DNA of 64,000 nt from Mycolicibacterium sp. S2-37 (lineage in GTDB: Bacteria > Actinomycetota > Actinomycetes > Mycobacteriales > Mycobacteriaceae). Shown here piece after piece: positions 1 through 7,713 of the stretch. The notes below the pieces were generated by a model that was given only the letters and a program-made list of their open reading frames with translations, did no database searches and had not been told where the DNA came from. Where the stretch lies: contig NZ_JAFEVR010000012.1 of NCBI RefSeq assembly GCF_017352375.1, positions 271,297 through 335,296 of the forward strand, read 5' to 3'. Position 1 is the first letter of the stretch; every line of letters begins with the position of its first letter. The translations under genes and the position numbers were made by a program.

Positions 1-17
1 GCATGAGCTGCGGCAGT

Positions 18-980
18 TCACTTCCTGAGGCTCAGCGCAGTCCGCAGGGTCGTCGCAGCCTGCGCGGTCGCGGCACGTGACGCACTGGTGCGCCGAAGGG
101 GGGCCAGTGCGACGAATCCGTGGATGGTGCCCTCGTAGCGGATCGCCGTCGTCGGAGCGCCCGCCTGGCGAAGCCGTGCGGCGAACGCCTCACCCTCGTC
201 GCGTGCCACATCGGCTTCGGCGGTGATGATGAGAGTGGGTGGAAAACGCCTGAGATCAGTCGCCTGGGCGCGCAGGGGCGCGGCGGTGTCCTCGGTGCTG
301 TGATGGGGGTCGGGAAGGTACTGATCCCAGCACCACCGCAGATCGTCGCGACGCAGGAAGTAGCCGTCGGCGAACCGCATGCACGAGGCGGTGTCGCACG
401 TGGTGTCGGTGAGCGGAGTGAACGCGACGAGCTGGCCCAGGCTGAATTCGTTGCGACGCAACGACAACAGCGTGATCGCGATCGCCATGTTGGCACCCGA
501 GGAGTCACCGCCCACGGCGACACGGTTCGGATCCAACCCATGTCGGTCGCCGTCCGCGCACACCCAGCGGACCGTAGCGTAGGCCTGCTCGATCGCAGTG
601 GGATAGCGCACATCCGGAGCGAGGCCGTACTGCGGGACAACCACAGCCACACCGGCTTCGACGGCGAGATCGGCCACCAGCCGCTCGTGGGTGGCGGTGT
701 CACCGGCCACCCAGCCACCGCCGTGCAGGTACACCACCGCGGGAAGTGCCCCGCCGCTGTCCCGCGCACGGACGATGCGCACGGGTACCTGGCCGAACTG
801 CCCGCACTCGACCGTCACCCACCGATCGGTGACCGCAGCGGTGGCCGGGCTCCCGTGCAGGGCAGCGAAACCCGAACGTAGGCGCTCCCGCTCGAGTTCG
901 GCCGCGTCGGGCCGCCCCTCAAGCGATTCGAGGAGTCTGTGCACAGCAGGGTCGAGGACGAGATGGTGCGGATTCGCCAT
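18..980 (-). CDS. alpha/beta hydrolase (HSL-type esterase/lipase)
   Basis: A 320-residue hydrolase of the hormone-sensitive-lipase family that probably cleaves carboxylic esters in the cytoplasm. The oxyanion-hole motif HGGGW lies in 'VYLHGGGWVAGD' and the nucleophile elbow is GDSSG in 'VGGDSSGANMA'. A C-terminal 'EGTIHGFV' supplies the expected catalytic His, and an Asp lies upstream of it in 'TAEADVARDEGE'. I chose the ATG at 980 because GAGGAG stands about 8 bases before it. An ATG at 1052 in the same frame would add 24 residues but lies inside a palindrome. The gene is divergent from the molybdenum hydroxylase operon, and the palindrome at 1044-1061 sits in its promoter region. The substrate is unknown. 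Confidence 0.85.
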   Translation of the reverse strand: MANPHHLVLDPAVHRLLESLEGRPDAAELERERLRSGFAALHGSPATAAVTDRWVTVECGQFGQVPVRIVRARDSGGALPAVVYLHGGGWVAGDTATHERLVADLAVEAGVAVVVPQYGLAPDVRYPTAIEQAYATVRWVCADGDRHGLDPNRVAVGGDSSGANMAIAITLLSLRRNEFSLGQLVAFTPLTDTTCDTASCMRFADGYFLRRDDLRWCWDQYLPDPHHSTEDTAAPLRAQATDLRRFPPTLIITAEADVARDEGEAFAARLRQAGAPTTAIRYEGTIHGFVALAPLRRTSASRAATAQAATTLRTALSLRK

Positions 981-1043
981 CACCTGGGTCTCCTCGGCGT
1001 CGCCAGCGTTTCCTCCAGTGTGGGCGGAGGTGCCGCGCGCCCC

Positions 1044-1061
1044 ATCAGTCATCCGACTGAT
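1044..1061. promoter_or_regulatory. Palindromic operator candidate 1
   Basis: ATCAGTC-ATCC-GACTGAT is a perfect 7+7 inverted repeat. Its right half continues into GATGACG exactly as the second dyad at 1387-1402 does. The size and symmetry suit a TetR-type repressor. It lies just upstream of the esterase gene and at the left edge of the acetolactate decarboxylase remnant. No cognate regulator is in the window. Confidence 0.5.
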
Positions 1062-1070
1062 GACGTCCCG

Positions 1071-1382
1071 GCGCCCGACCCGCAGGCCACAGCGGGCCAG
1101 GCGCACACCCGGTTCACCGACGCCACCGGCACCCTGGCCGGTTTCCGGATGCCGGCCTACGAGCAGGGGATCTCGGTTTCCGGCTATCACCTGCACTACC
1201 TCGACGCCGACCGCTCCCACGGCGGTCACTGCCTGGACTTCGAGCCGGCGAGCGGCACGATCGACTTCGCGACACTCACCGAGTTGCACCTGAGCGTCCC
1301 GCGGACCGCGGCCTTCCGCGACGCCACCATGGGCGGCGCCGACACGGCCGAGCAGATCCGCCGCACCGAAGGCGGGCACTGA
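1071..1382 (+). pseudogene. 5'-truncated acetolactate decarboxylase remnant
   Basis: About 100 codons match the C-terminal half of alpha-acetolactate decarboxylase (AlsD/BudA), which converts 2-acetolactate to acetoin. Recognisable pieces are 'GTLAGFRMPAYEQGI', the metal-binding 'GYHLHYL', and 'GGHCLDFE', so all three zinc-ligand histidines remain. The N-terminal half (about 130 residues expected) is missing. Homology fades at about 1071, only ten bases after the first palindrome. Upstream in-frame sequence only overlaps the esterase gene on the other strand. No good start codon or ribosome site precedes the homologous part, so this is probably a dead fragment. Its stop at 1380-1382 lies five bases before the second palindrome. 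Confidence 0.7.
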
Positions 1383-1386
1383 CCGC

Positions 1387-1402
1387 TCAGTCATGTGACT
1401 GA
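1387..1402. promoter_or_regulatory. Palindromic operator candidate 2
   Basis: TCAGTCA-TG-TGACTGA is a perfect 7+7 inverted repeat about 65 bases upstream of the molybdenum hydroxylase start. Compared with the dyad at 1044-1061 and the bases right of it, 19 of 21 positions agree. Probably both are sites for the same repressor, one facing the esterase and one facing the hydroxylase operon. Confidence 0.5.
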
Positions 1403-1467
1403 TGACGGCCCCCGCCGACGACCTACACGATGGTCCCAACTCCAGGGGGCCGGAAGGACGATGTGTC

Positions 1468-3720
1468 ATGGCGGTGACCGCCGATCAGATGGGCCTACCG
1501 GTCAACCGGGTCGAAGGCCGCGACAAGGTCACCGGCGCTGCCGTCTACACCGCCGACGTCGAACTGCCCGGCCAGGTGCACGCCGTGCTCGTGCAGTCCG
1601 AGATTCCGCGCGGCCGGGTCACCGAGGACTCGCTGCGCATCAGCTCAGAGCGCGCTGCGGCCGCACCCGGGGTGCTGCATGTGCTGACACCGCTGAACTG
1701 CCCGCCCCTGCATGCCGTGCCGGAGGAACTGAGCTGGGACCTGCCGCTGGAACGCCGCCCGCCGCTGTCCGACCTCACCGTGCAGCACGTGGGACAGCAC
1801 ATGGCACTGGTGGTCGCCGACACCCTCGAGAACGCCACCGCCGCCGCGGCGCTGGTCGAGCTCAGCTACGAGGTCCGCCCGCCGTACCTGAGCGCGTACG
1901 GCGTGCTCGCCGCACCCGCAGACCCCGACGAACAGGATGGCCGCATCCGCCACGGCAGCTACCGCCCCGACCACTTCGTCAAACTGTCCGAGGAGAAGCT
2001 GCAGGACCGCCGTGGTGAGCCGCCGACCACCGGCGCGAACCGAGTGTCCGCGCGCTACACCACACCGCAGAACGCCCACTATCCGATCGAGTTGTCCGCC
2101 ACGATCGCCGGCTGGTCGGGCGAGCAGCTCACCGTGCACGACAGCACGCGGTGGATCGCCGGCGAGCGCACCGCCCTGGCCGCCTATCTCGGCATCGGCG
2201 AAGACCAGGTGCGGGTGCGCTCCCCGTTGGTCGGCGGCGCCTTCGGATCCAAGAGCTTCCTGTGGATGCACGCCGTGCTCTGTGCGGTTGCATCCCGCGA
2301 GGTCGGGCGCCCGGTCAAGCTCGTGCTCACCCGCGACCAGATGTTCTCCTCGACCGGTCACCGGCCGCGCACCGAGCAGGATCTGGTGCTGGTGTCCGAC
2401 GACGACGGGCACATCCTCAGTACCGAACACCACACCCTCACCGAGACGTCGACCGTCGCCCACTTCTGTGAACCCGCCGGGCTGTCGACGCGGTTCCTCT
2501 ACGAGTCGCCGCACCTGGAGGTCTCGCACCGCACCGCGCGGCTCAACGCGCCCACGCCGTGCTTCATGCGCGGCCCGGGGGAGGCGCCGGGGTTGTTCGC
2601 GCTCGAGGTCGCGATCGACGAACTGGCCGACGAGGTGGGTGTCGATCCGTTGGAGCTGCGGATCCGCAATCATGCGGAGGTCGACCAGGCCAGCGGGAAA
2701 CCGTGGTCGGGCAAGCACCTCCTGGAGTGCTATCGGATCGGTGCGCAACGATTCGGGTGGGACGCGCGCCCCCTGAACGCCCGCGCACTACAGCGCGACG
2801 GCGTCCAGGTCGGCTGGGGGATGGCGACGGCCACCTACCCCGGACGCCGCATGCCGGCCAGTTGCCGCGCGGTGACCCATCGTGACGGCATGGTCGAGTT
2901 CGCCTCGGCGACCCACGAAATCGGCACCGGCGTGCGCACCGTCATGACGCAGGTCGCCGCGGACGTCACCGGACTGCCGTTGTCACGGGTGCGTTTCCAC
3001 TCCGGCGATTCGCTTTTTCCGGCCGCGCCGTACAGCGGCGCCTCGCAGACCACCGCTACCGTGGGCTCGGCCGTCTTCGCCGCCGCAGGCGAATGGAAGC
3101 GGCGCCTGCTCGCGCTGGCCACCACCCAGCCCGACTCCCCCTACTTCGGCGCCGACCCCGCCACCGTCGACATCGCCTTCTGTGCAACAGAACTGGCGCC
3201 CGAACATCACGAGGATCTCACCTTCACCGCAGACGCCGACGAAGGCGACCAGAGCGGAAAGGCGTTCCAGTCGTTCGGGGCGCATTTCTGCGAAGTCGAG
3301 GTCGACGAGCAGATCGGGCGAGCGACCGTGGTCCGATGGGTGGCGGTGATGGACTGTGGCCGGGTCCTCAACCCGAAGCTCGCCACGAACCAGGTGATGG
3401 GTGGGATCACCTTCGGCCTGGGCATGGCGTTGCTCGAGCAGGTGCCCTATGACGACGCAACTGCCACGATGATCGGCGAGTACTACCTCCCCACCCACGC
3501 CGACCGGCCCGAATTCGACATCTCCTTCATCGACAGCCCCGATTTCGGCCTCGACCCGATCGGCGTGCGCGGAATCGGAGAGATCGGCACCTGCGGTGTG
3601 CCTGCCGCCATCGCGAACGCCGTCTTCCACGCCACCGGCAGGCGGCTGCGCGATCTGCCGATCACCCTGGAGCACCTCATGACGCCCTATCAGGATCCCA
3701 GCGCCGAGGAGAAGCGATGA
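1468..3720 (+). CDS. Molybdenum hydroxylase, Mo-cofactor subunit (xanthine dehydrogenase/aldehyde oxidoreductase family)
   Basis: A 750-residue large subunit of the xanthine dehydrogenase family. It carries the molybdopterin and would oxidise an aldehyde or N-heterocycle, passing electrons to the two subunits encoded next. Seen are the cofactor motif GGAFGSK near residue 256, 'MRGPGEAPG', and the C-terminal GIGEIG whose Glu (about residue 705) fits the catalytic base. Sequence style is closest to PaoC/YagR. The ATG at 1468 is preceded by GGAAGGA at about 9 bases. A longer reading from 1402 would start inside the operator palindrome. The stop overlaps the next start (ATGA). The true substrate cannot be told from sequence. 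Confidence 0.88.
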   Translation: MAVTADQMGLPVNRVEGRDKVTGAAVYTADVELPGQVHAVLVQSEIPRGRVTEDSLRISSERAAAAPGVLHVLTPLNCPPLHAVPEELSWDLPLERRPPLSDLTVQHVGQHMALVVADTLENATAAAALVELSYEVRPPYLSAYGVLAAPADPDEQDGRIRHGSYRPDHFVKLSEEKLQDRRGEPPTTGANRVSARYTTPQNAHYPIELSATIAGWSGEQLTVHDSTRWIAGERTALAAYLGIGEDQVRVRSPLVGGAFGSKSFLWMHAVLCAVASREVGRPVKLVLTRDQMFSSTGHRPRTEQDLVLVSDDDGHILSTEHHTLTETSTVAHFCEPAGLSTRFLYESPHLEVSHRTARLNAPTPCFMRGPGEAPGLFALEVAIDELADEVGVDPLELRIRNHAEVDQASGKPWSGKHLLECYRIGAQRFGWDARPLNARALQRDGVQVGWGMATATYPGRRMPASCRAVTHRDGMVEFASATHEIGTGVRTVMTQVAADVTGLPLSRVRFHSGDSLFPAAPYSGASQTTATVGSAVFAAAGEWKRRLLALATTQPDSPYFGADPATVDIAFCATELAPEHHEDLTFTADADEGDQSGKAFQSFGAHFCEVEVDEQIGRATVVRWVAVMDCGRVLNPKLATNQVMGGITFGLGMALLEQVPYDDATATMIGEYYLPTHADRPEFDISFIDSPDFGLDPIGVRGIGEIGTCGVPAAIANAVFHATGRRLRDLPITLEHLMTPYQDPSAEEKR

Positions 3721-4268
3721 CCCAGGAACCCGGCGGCGGGCCTGTCGTCGAACTCCGCATCAACGGTGTGTCACAGCGGATTTCGACAGACGTCCGGACC
3801 ACGCTGCTCGACCTGCTGCGCGAGCGGCTGCACCTCACCGGAACGAAGAAGGGCTGCGATCACGGCCTGTGCGGGGCGTGCACGGTGTCCGTCGACGGCG
3901 AGCGCGTCGTCAGCTGCCTGACCCTGGCGGCGTCGATCGACGGATCCGACGTGCTGACCATCGAGGGCATCGAAGGCGAAGCCGACCTGCACCCTCTCCA
4001 GCGCGCGTTCGTCGACTGCGACGGGTTCCAGTGCGGCTACTGCACCTCGGGGCAGATCTCCTCGGCCCACGCGATGTTGACCGAACACGCCCGCGGCGAT
4101 CTGAGCACCGCGTCGTTCGAGGGGTCAAGGGAGGACGTGATCAGCGGCTGCGCACGGCTTTCCACCGCGGAGATCCGGGAACGGATGGCGGGCAACATCT
4201 GCCGGTGCGGTGCCTATGCCAACATCGTCGCCGCCATCGCGGCCGTCGCGGAAGAGCCGAGAGCATAA
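3717..4268 (+). CDS. Molybdenum hydroxylase, 2Fe-2S subunit
   Basis: A 183-residue small subunit with two [2Fe-2S] clusters. The plant-ferredoxin-like N-terminal cluster uses Cys47, Cys52, Cys55 and Cys67 (GCDHGLCGAC...SC). The C-terminal helical cluster uses 'FQCGYC' (Cys106, Cys109) and 'NICRCG' (Cys162, Cys164). It relays electrons from the Mo site to FAD. Unlike E. coli PaoA it has no twin-arginine signal, so the complex should be cytoplasmic. The ATG overlaps the stop of the large-subunit gene. The gene ends ATAA, which overlaps the unusual start of the FAD subunit. Confidence 0.9.
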   Translation: MTQEPGGGPVVELRINGVSQRISTDVRTTLLDLLRERLHLTGTKKGCDHGLCGACTVSVDGERVVSCLTLAASIDGSDVLTIEGIEGEADLHPLQRAFVDCDGFQCGYCTSGQISSAHAMLTEHARGDLSTASFEGSREDVISGCARLSTAEIRERMAGNICRCGAYANIVAAIAAVAEEPRA

Positions 4269-5263
4269 AGACCTTCCAGTTCCGCCATGCCGAAACCATC
4301 GACGACGCGGTGTCGGCCGGTGGCGCGGCAGGTACCCGGTACCTCGCCGGTGGCACCAACCTCCTCGACCTGATGAAGGGCGGGGTCGAGGAGCCGTCGG
4401 CACTGATCGACCTGCGCAGGCTCGGACTGACCAGCATCGCCTCGACCGACGACGGGGGTGTGTTCATCGACGCGGGCGTGACCAACAGCGCGATCGCCAA
4501 CCATCCTCTGATTCGCACGCAGTACCCCGTGCTGTCGCACGCCATCCTCAGCGGAGCCACCACTCAGCTGCGCAACATGGCCACCGCCGGCGGAAACCTC
4601 CTGCAACGCACACGCTGTCCCTACTTCATGCAGACCACGTTCTCCTCCTGCAACAAGCGGATTCCGGGCAGCGGCTGTGCCGCCCGCACCGGCTTCCATC
4701 GTGAACACGCCATCTTCGGGGCGAGTGACAGCTGCGTCGCGATCCACCCCTCGGACATGGCGGTCGCCCTGGCCATCCTCGACGCCGTCGTGCACGTCCA
4801 GGGCTCCGACGGCCGCCGCACCGTGCCCATCGGTGACTTCTTCGCCCTGCCCGGGGACGAACCCCACATCGACAACACGCTGCGCCACGGGGAACTGATC
4901 CTCGGCATCGAACTACCTCCTTCGACATTCGCCGACCACTCCTGGTATCTCAAGGTCCGCGACCGCCACAGCTATGCGTTCGCGCTGGTCTCCGTCGCCG
5001 CGGGTCTGCGCGTCGACGACGGCCTGATCACCTCCGCCGCCCTCGCGCTCGGGGGAGTGGCGGCCACCCCGTGGCGACTGCACGCGGCCGAGCAGACCCT
5101 GATCGGGCGGCCTCCCGACGATCGGGCGTTCCACGCGGCGGCGAACCTCGCCATGGACGGGGCGCAACCGTTACCGCAGAACGCGTTCAAGGTCGATCTC
5201 GGGCGGCACAGCGTGGTTCGCGCGCTGACCCGTGCCGCCGCGGTACGCGAGGATCGGTCGTGA
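4265..5263 (+). CDS. Molybdenum hydroxylase, FAD subunit with extra Fe-S motif (ATA start?)
   Basis: A 332-residue FAD subunit of the CO-dehydrogenase medium-chain type. FAD-binding motifs are 'LAGGTNLLDLM' (about residues 27-37) and 'TAGGNLLQRTRCPYF'. Four cysteines (118, 129, 138, 157) in a segment ending 'CVAIHPSD' match the [4Fe-4S] insertion of PaoB/YagS. Homology begins at KTFQFRHAE, directly after an ATA codon at 4265 that overlaps the previous stop as ATAA. No ATG, GTG or TTG lies between there and well upstream in this frame. The first in-frame alternative, GTG at 4310, would remove the first strand. I infer an ATG-to-ATA change in a former ATGA overlap, or a real AUA start used by translational coupling. 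The call of family is firm; the start is not. Confidence 0.75.
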   Translation: MKTFQFRHAETIDDAVSAGGAAGTRYLAGGTNLLDLMKGGVEEPSALIDLRRLGLTSIASTDDGGVFIDAGVTNSAIANHPLIRTQYPVLSHAILSGATTQLRNMATAGGNLLQRTRCPYFMQTTFSSCNKRIPGSGCAARTGFHREHAIFGASDSCVAIHPSDMAVALAILDAVVHVQGSDGRRTVPIGDFFALPGDEPHIDNTLRHGELILGIELPPSTFADHSWYLKVRDRHSYAFALVSVAAGLRVDDGLITSAALALGGVAATPWRLHAAEQTLIGRPPDDRAFHAAANLAMDGAQPLPQNAFKVDLGRHSVVRALTRAAAVREDRS

Positions 5264-5436
5264 CCTTGCAGATCCGGCGTTCCCCCGTGGGGGATGAGGC
5301 TGCCGAGATCTTGGTCATCACGCTGAACGTGCACTACACCACGCCCGAATTCCTCCGTGCAACAGCACCTTCACGCCGGCCGTCGCATCATCGGAGTGCT
5401 GGAGTCGAGGTTGGTAGACCTCGATGGCCCTTCGAC

Positions 5437-5916
5437 CTAGTGCCGCGTCTCGTGCAGCCTGCGGGGAACCCGGCCCAACACCAGCCCCAGGGCGAGCATG
5501 CCGACGGCGAGCGCGAAATGCAGCCAGTTGTCGGCGGTGTTGACCGGCACGAAGTTCGCCACCGAGTCGTGATCGATCACCAACCCGTAAACGAACAGCA
5601 GCAGGTATACCGCCCCGCCGCCGATGAGGAAGAACCTCGCACCGTTGAACGTCCCGTGCAGCGCGAGACCAAGCACGCCGAACAAAATGTGCACGGCGTT
5701 GTGCAATCCGGAAACGTTGAAGAGACCGAACAGCTTTGCCTCGGAATGGTGTCCTGCGAAGGTCAGCATGTCGTAGTCGGTGGTGATGCCCGGGATGAAC
5801 CCCAGGATGCCGACGAGCAGGAACACCGCACCCACCGCCAGCGCCGCCTTCTGCACCGGCGCCTTTGCCGACGTCGGCGCTGCGGCCGGAGTGCCCTGCG
5901 TTCCTGGAGTAGCCAT
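5437..5916 (-). CDS. DUF4383 membrane protein
   Basis: A 159-residue integral membrane protein of the DUF4383 family with four predicted helices, beginning near 'AALAVGAVFLLVGILGFI'. Conserved-looking features include 'FGLFNVSGLHNAVHILFGVLGL' (His residues at a helix) and 'NTADNWLHFALAVGML'. Its function is unknown, as for the family. The start at 5916 follows GAGAGGGTGAAG. The gene stands alone on the minus strand, convergent with the hydroxylase operon. The 173 bases between them hold no gene I can support. Confidence 0.8.
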   Translation of the reverse strand: MATPGTQGTPAAAPTSAKAPVQKAALAVGAVFLLVGILGFIPGITTDYDMLTFAGHHSEAKLFGLFNVSGLHNAVHILFGVLGLALHGTFNGARFFLIGGGAVYLLLFVYGLVIDHDSVANFVPVNTADNWLHFALAVGMLALGLVLGRVPRRLHETRH

Positions 5917-5975
5917 CTTCACCCTCTCGGTCGGTTTCCGCCGGTCTGGATAGCCCGTCACGCCAGGCCGAAACG

Positions 5976-6365
5976 TCACCTGGGCGCCAGCGCCTTCGCC
6001 AAGCCGTCGCAGTCGGCCACCGTCACCGTCAAATTGGGGTGACGTAGTCGCCCGGTCGGCTCGATTCCGGGTACCGGAACCTCGAAGAGCATGCAGACTC
6101 CGCGATCCCCGTTGGTGGCCAGCGTCAGACCGCGGTCGGCCATCGACATGCGCGCGGATCCGGCGGTGCGGACGAACGAATAGGGCCCGGTGATGGCCAC
6201 GGCGATGATGTTGTCCAGTGACGACGCCACCTGCCATGGGCCGAAGAAACAGATCAGCTGGTCGTCGTGGATCACCACCTCCGCAGTCGACGGGTGGATG
6301 CCGAACGGCGCCGCCGCGAGCTGGTAGGGGCGGGTGAACCGGAAGGGAAAGGTCTGATCCGTCAC
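5976..6365 (-). CDS. Conserved mycobacterial protein of unknown function
   Basis: A 129-residue soluble protein of a type I know from several mycobacterial genomes, always unannotated. Typical stretches are 'FPFRFTRPYQLAAAPFGIHP', 'FFGPWQVASSLDNI', 'AITGPYSFVRTAG' and 'PVPGIEPTGRLRHPNLTVTV'. These look like alternating beta-strands, perhaps a small barrel. I chose GTG at 6365 because family members begin just before FPFRF. The Shine-Dalgarno signal there is weak. The DUF4383 gene lies 59 bases downstream on the same strand, so the two may be co-transcribed. Confidence 0.65.
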   Translation of the reverse strand: MTDQTFPFRFTRPYQLAAAPFGIHPSTAEVVIHDDQLICFFGPWQVASSLDNIIAVAITGPYSFVRTAGSARMSMADRGLTLATNGDRGVCMLFEVPVPGIEPTGRLRHPNLTVTVADCDGLAKALAPR

Positions 6366-6432
6366 GCCACCGGCTACCCGCGGTGCTCGCGGCGAAACCG
6401 ATTGACCCGTCGGTGTGCGGGTAGATCGCCAC

Positions 6433-6815
6433 GTGCCCTCGGACATCCCCACTCTCGCGTCCCGCTTCGGCCGGCAGTACGAGGCGGTCGCCGACCTGGT
6501 CGACCAGCCTCAGCCACCCCGCCATCCGCGATCAGATGCTGATGGGTGAACGGGTGTTGCCGTATGAACTGCCGTTCGTCCTGCCCGACGAGTCGCTGCT
6601 GGCCGAAGACGAGGTCGGCGGGCCGCCAACTGGGCACTCAACGAGAGCATGCCCGCGGCCCAGCACACGTGGTGGCGCGCCGCTGGTTCGGCGCGACGTC
6701 ACTGCTGCTGGCGATGCATCTCGGCGATCCGCTGTCCGAGGTCGTGCTCGCCCAGGGTGCGCAGGCGGTGCCACTCGGCGAATTCATGCCCGGCCAGCAC
6801 TATTTCGTGATCTGA
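6433..6815 (+). pseudogene. Frameshifted gene remnant, family not recognised
   Basis: Coding-like protein runs pass from frame to frame across 380 bases. They are 'DIPTLASRFGRQYEAVADL' from GTG 6433, then 'LSHPAIRDQMLMGERVLPYE' and 'LPFVLPDESLLAEDE' in the next frame, then 'RAANWALNESMPAAQHTWW', then 'RWFGATSLLLAMHLGDPL' to the end 'GEFMPGQHYFVI' and a TGA at 6813-6815. Three frame changes are needed to read it as one protein of about 125 residues. The pieces read like a real protein (balanced composition, hydrophobic helix), but I cannot name the family. It is most likely a decayed gene; sequencing indels are the alternative. Confidence 0.45.
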
Positions 6816-6821
6816 GTCTGC

Positions 6822-7583
6822 TCAGGTGACGGTGACGCCGCCGTCGACGACCACGGTCTGCCCGGTCACGTAGCCGCCGGCATCCGACACCAGCCACACC
6901 AGGGTCGCCGCCAATTCCTCCGGATCGCCCATCCGGCCCAGGACCACCCGAGGCAGCACGCTCTCCAGATAGCCCGGCTTGTACTGGCCGGTCATCTCAC
7001 TCTCGAAGAAACCCGGCGCGATGGCGTTGACCCGGATGCCCTTGCGAGAACCCCACTGCTGCGCGAGATCTCGTGTCAACCCGGCGATCGCGGCCTTGCT
7101 CGCACTGTAGGCCGCCTGGGGCAGCGCCGCGGTCGTGATGCCCAGGATGCTGGAGATGTTGACCACCGAACTGCCCGGCTGCATCACCCGCCCACAAGCC
7201 TGCGCCGCCCAGTAGGACCCGTTGAGGTTGACGTCGACGACCGCGCGGAACTCGTCGGGCGTCTCGCGGGTGGCCGGTACCGCCGTGCCGACGCCGGCGT
7301 TGTTCACCAGAACGTCGACGCGGCCGAACTCGGTCATCGCAGCGTCCACCATGGCCTGACACTGCGCCGGGTCGGACACGTCGGTGGCCACGCTCAGCGC
7401 ACGACGGCCCGTCGCGCGAACCAACTCCGCCGTCCCCGCCAGTTTGTCCGCGCGGCGTGCGGCGAGCACCACGTCGGCCCCCGCCTCGGCGCACGCCTTG
7501 GCGAACGCCACACCGAGGCCCGAGGAGGCACCGGTGACGATGACGACCCTGTCGTCGAGACGGAATTTGTCCAGAACAGCCAT
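6822..7583 (-). CDS. SDR family NAD(P)-dependent oxidoreductase
   Basis: A 253-residue classical short-chain dehydrogenase that reduces or oxidises an alcohol/ketone using NAD(P)H. The Rossmann motif TGASSGLG is near residue 18, NNAG near 91, and the catalytic Ser with YSASK (Tyr/Lys) near 155. The substrate is not predictable. The ATG at 7583 is preceded by GGTGGGA. A GTG at 7601 in frame is possible. It is divergent from the AraC-type regulator at 7714 and shares an intergenic region containing the inverted repeat at 7606-7621, so local control by that regulator is likely. Confidence 0.87.
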   Translation of the reverse strand: MAVLDKFRLDDRVVIVTGASSGLGVAFAKACAEAGADVVLAARRADKLAGTAELVRATGRRALSVATDVSDPAQCQAMVDAAMTEFGRVDVLVNNAGVGTAVPATRETPDEFRAVVDVNLNGSYWAAQACGRVMQPGSSVVNISSILGITTAALPQAAYSASKAAIAGLTRDLAQQWGSRKGIRVNAIAPGFFESEMTGQYKPGYLESVLPRVVLGRMGDPEELAATLVWLVSDAGGYVTGQTVVVDGGVTVT

Positions 7584-7605
7584 GACGTCATCCCACCACA
7601 CGGGT

Positions 7606-7621
7606 GTTGACGCCTGTCAAC
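7606..7621. promoter_or_regulatory. Inverted repeat in SDR/AraC intergenic region
   Basis: GTTGAC-GCCT-GTCAAC is a perfect 6+6 dyad between the divergent SDR and AraC-family genes. It lies 22 bases upstream of the SDR start codon. It is a plausible operator, but its short length means chance is not excluded. Confidence 0.35.
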
Positions 7622-7713
7622 GACTCTGGAATCGAGGCGTACCGCGCAGTCGGTACGATGGTGGCAGTCCGGGGGTTCAGAGGTCAGCCCCGTGATCGGG
7701 TCACGTAGTCGGG

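Noticed and set aside
1402..1467. Upstream start (ATG 1402) for the Mo-subunit.
   Set aside because: It lies inside the operator palindrome and lacks a ribosome site, while 1468 has GGAAGGA and begins where homology begins.
5260..5436. A GTG overlapping the FAD-subunit stop (GTGA) opens a frame 'VTLQIRRSPVGDEAAEILVI' that could be a fourth operon gene.
   Set aside because: The frame runs antisense through the DUF4383 gene and the protein loses natural composition after about 40 residues. No family was recognised. At most a vestige.
7584..7591. TGACGTCA palindrome beside the SDR start.
   Set aside because: Eight bases, contains the end of the ribosome-binding spacer, and such octamers are frequent by chance. 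The 7606-7621 dyad is the better candidate.
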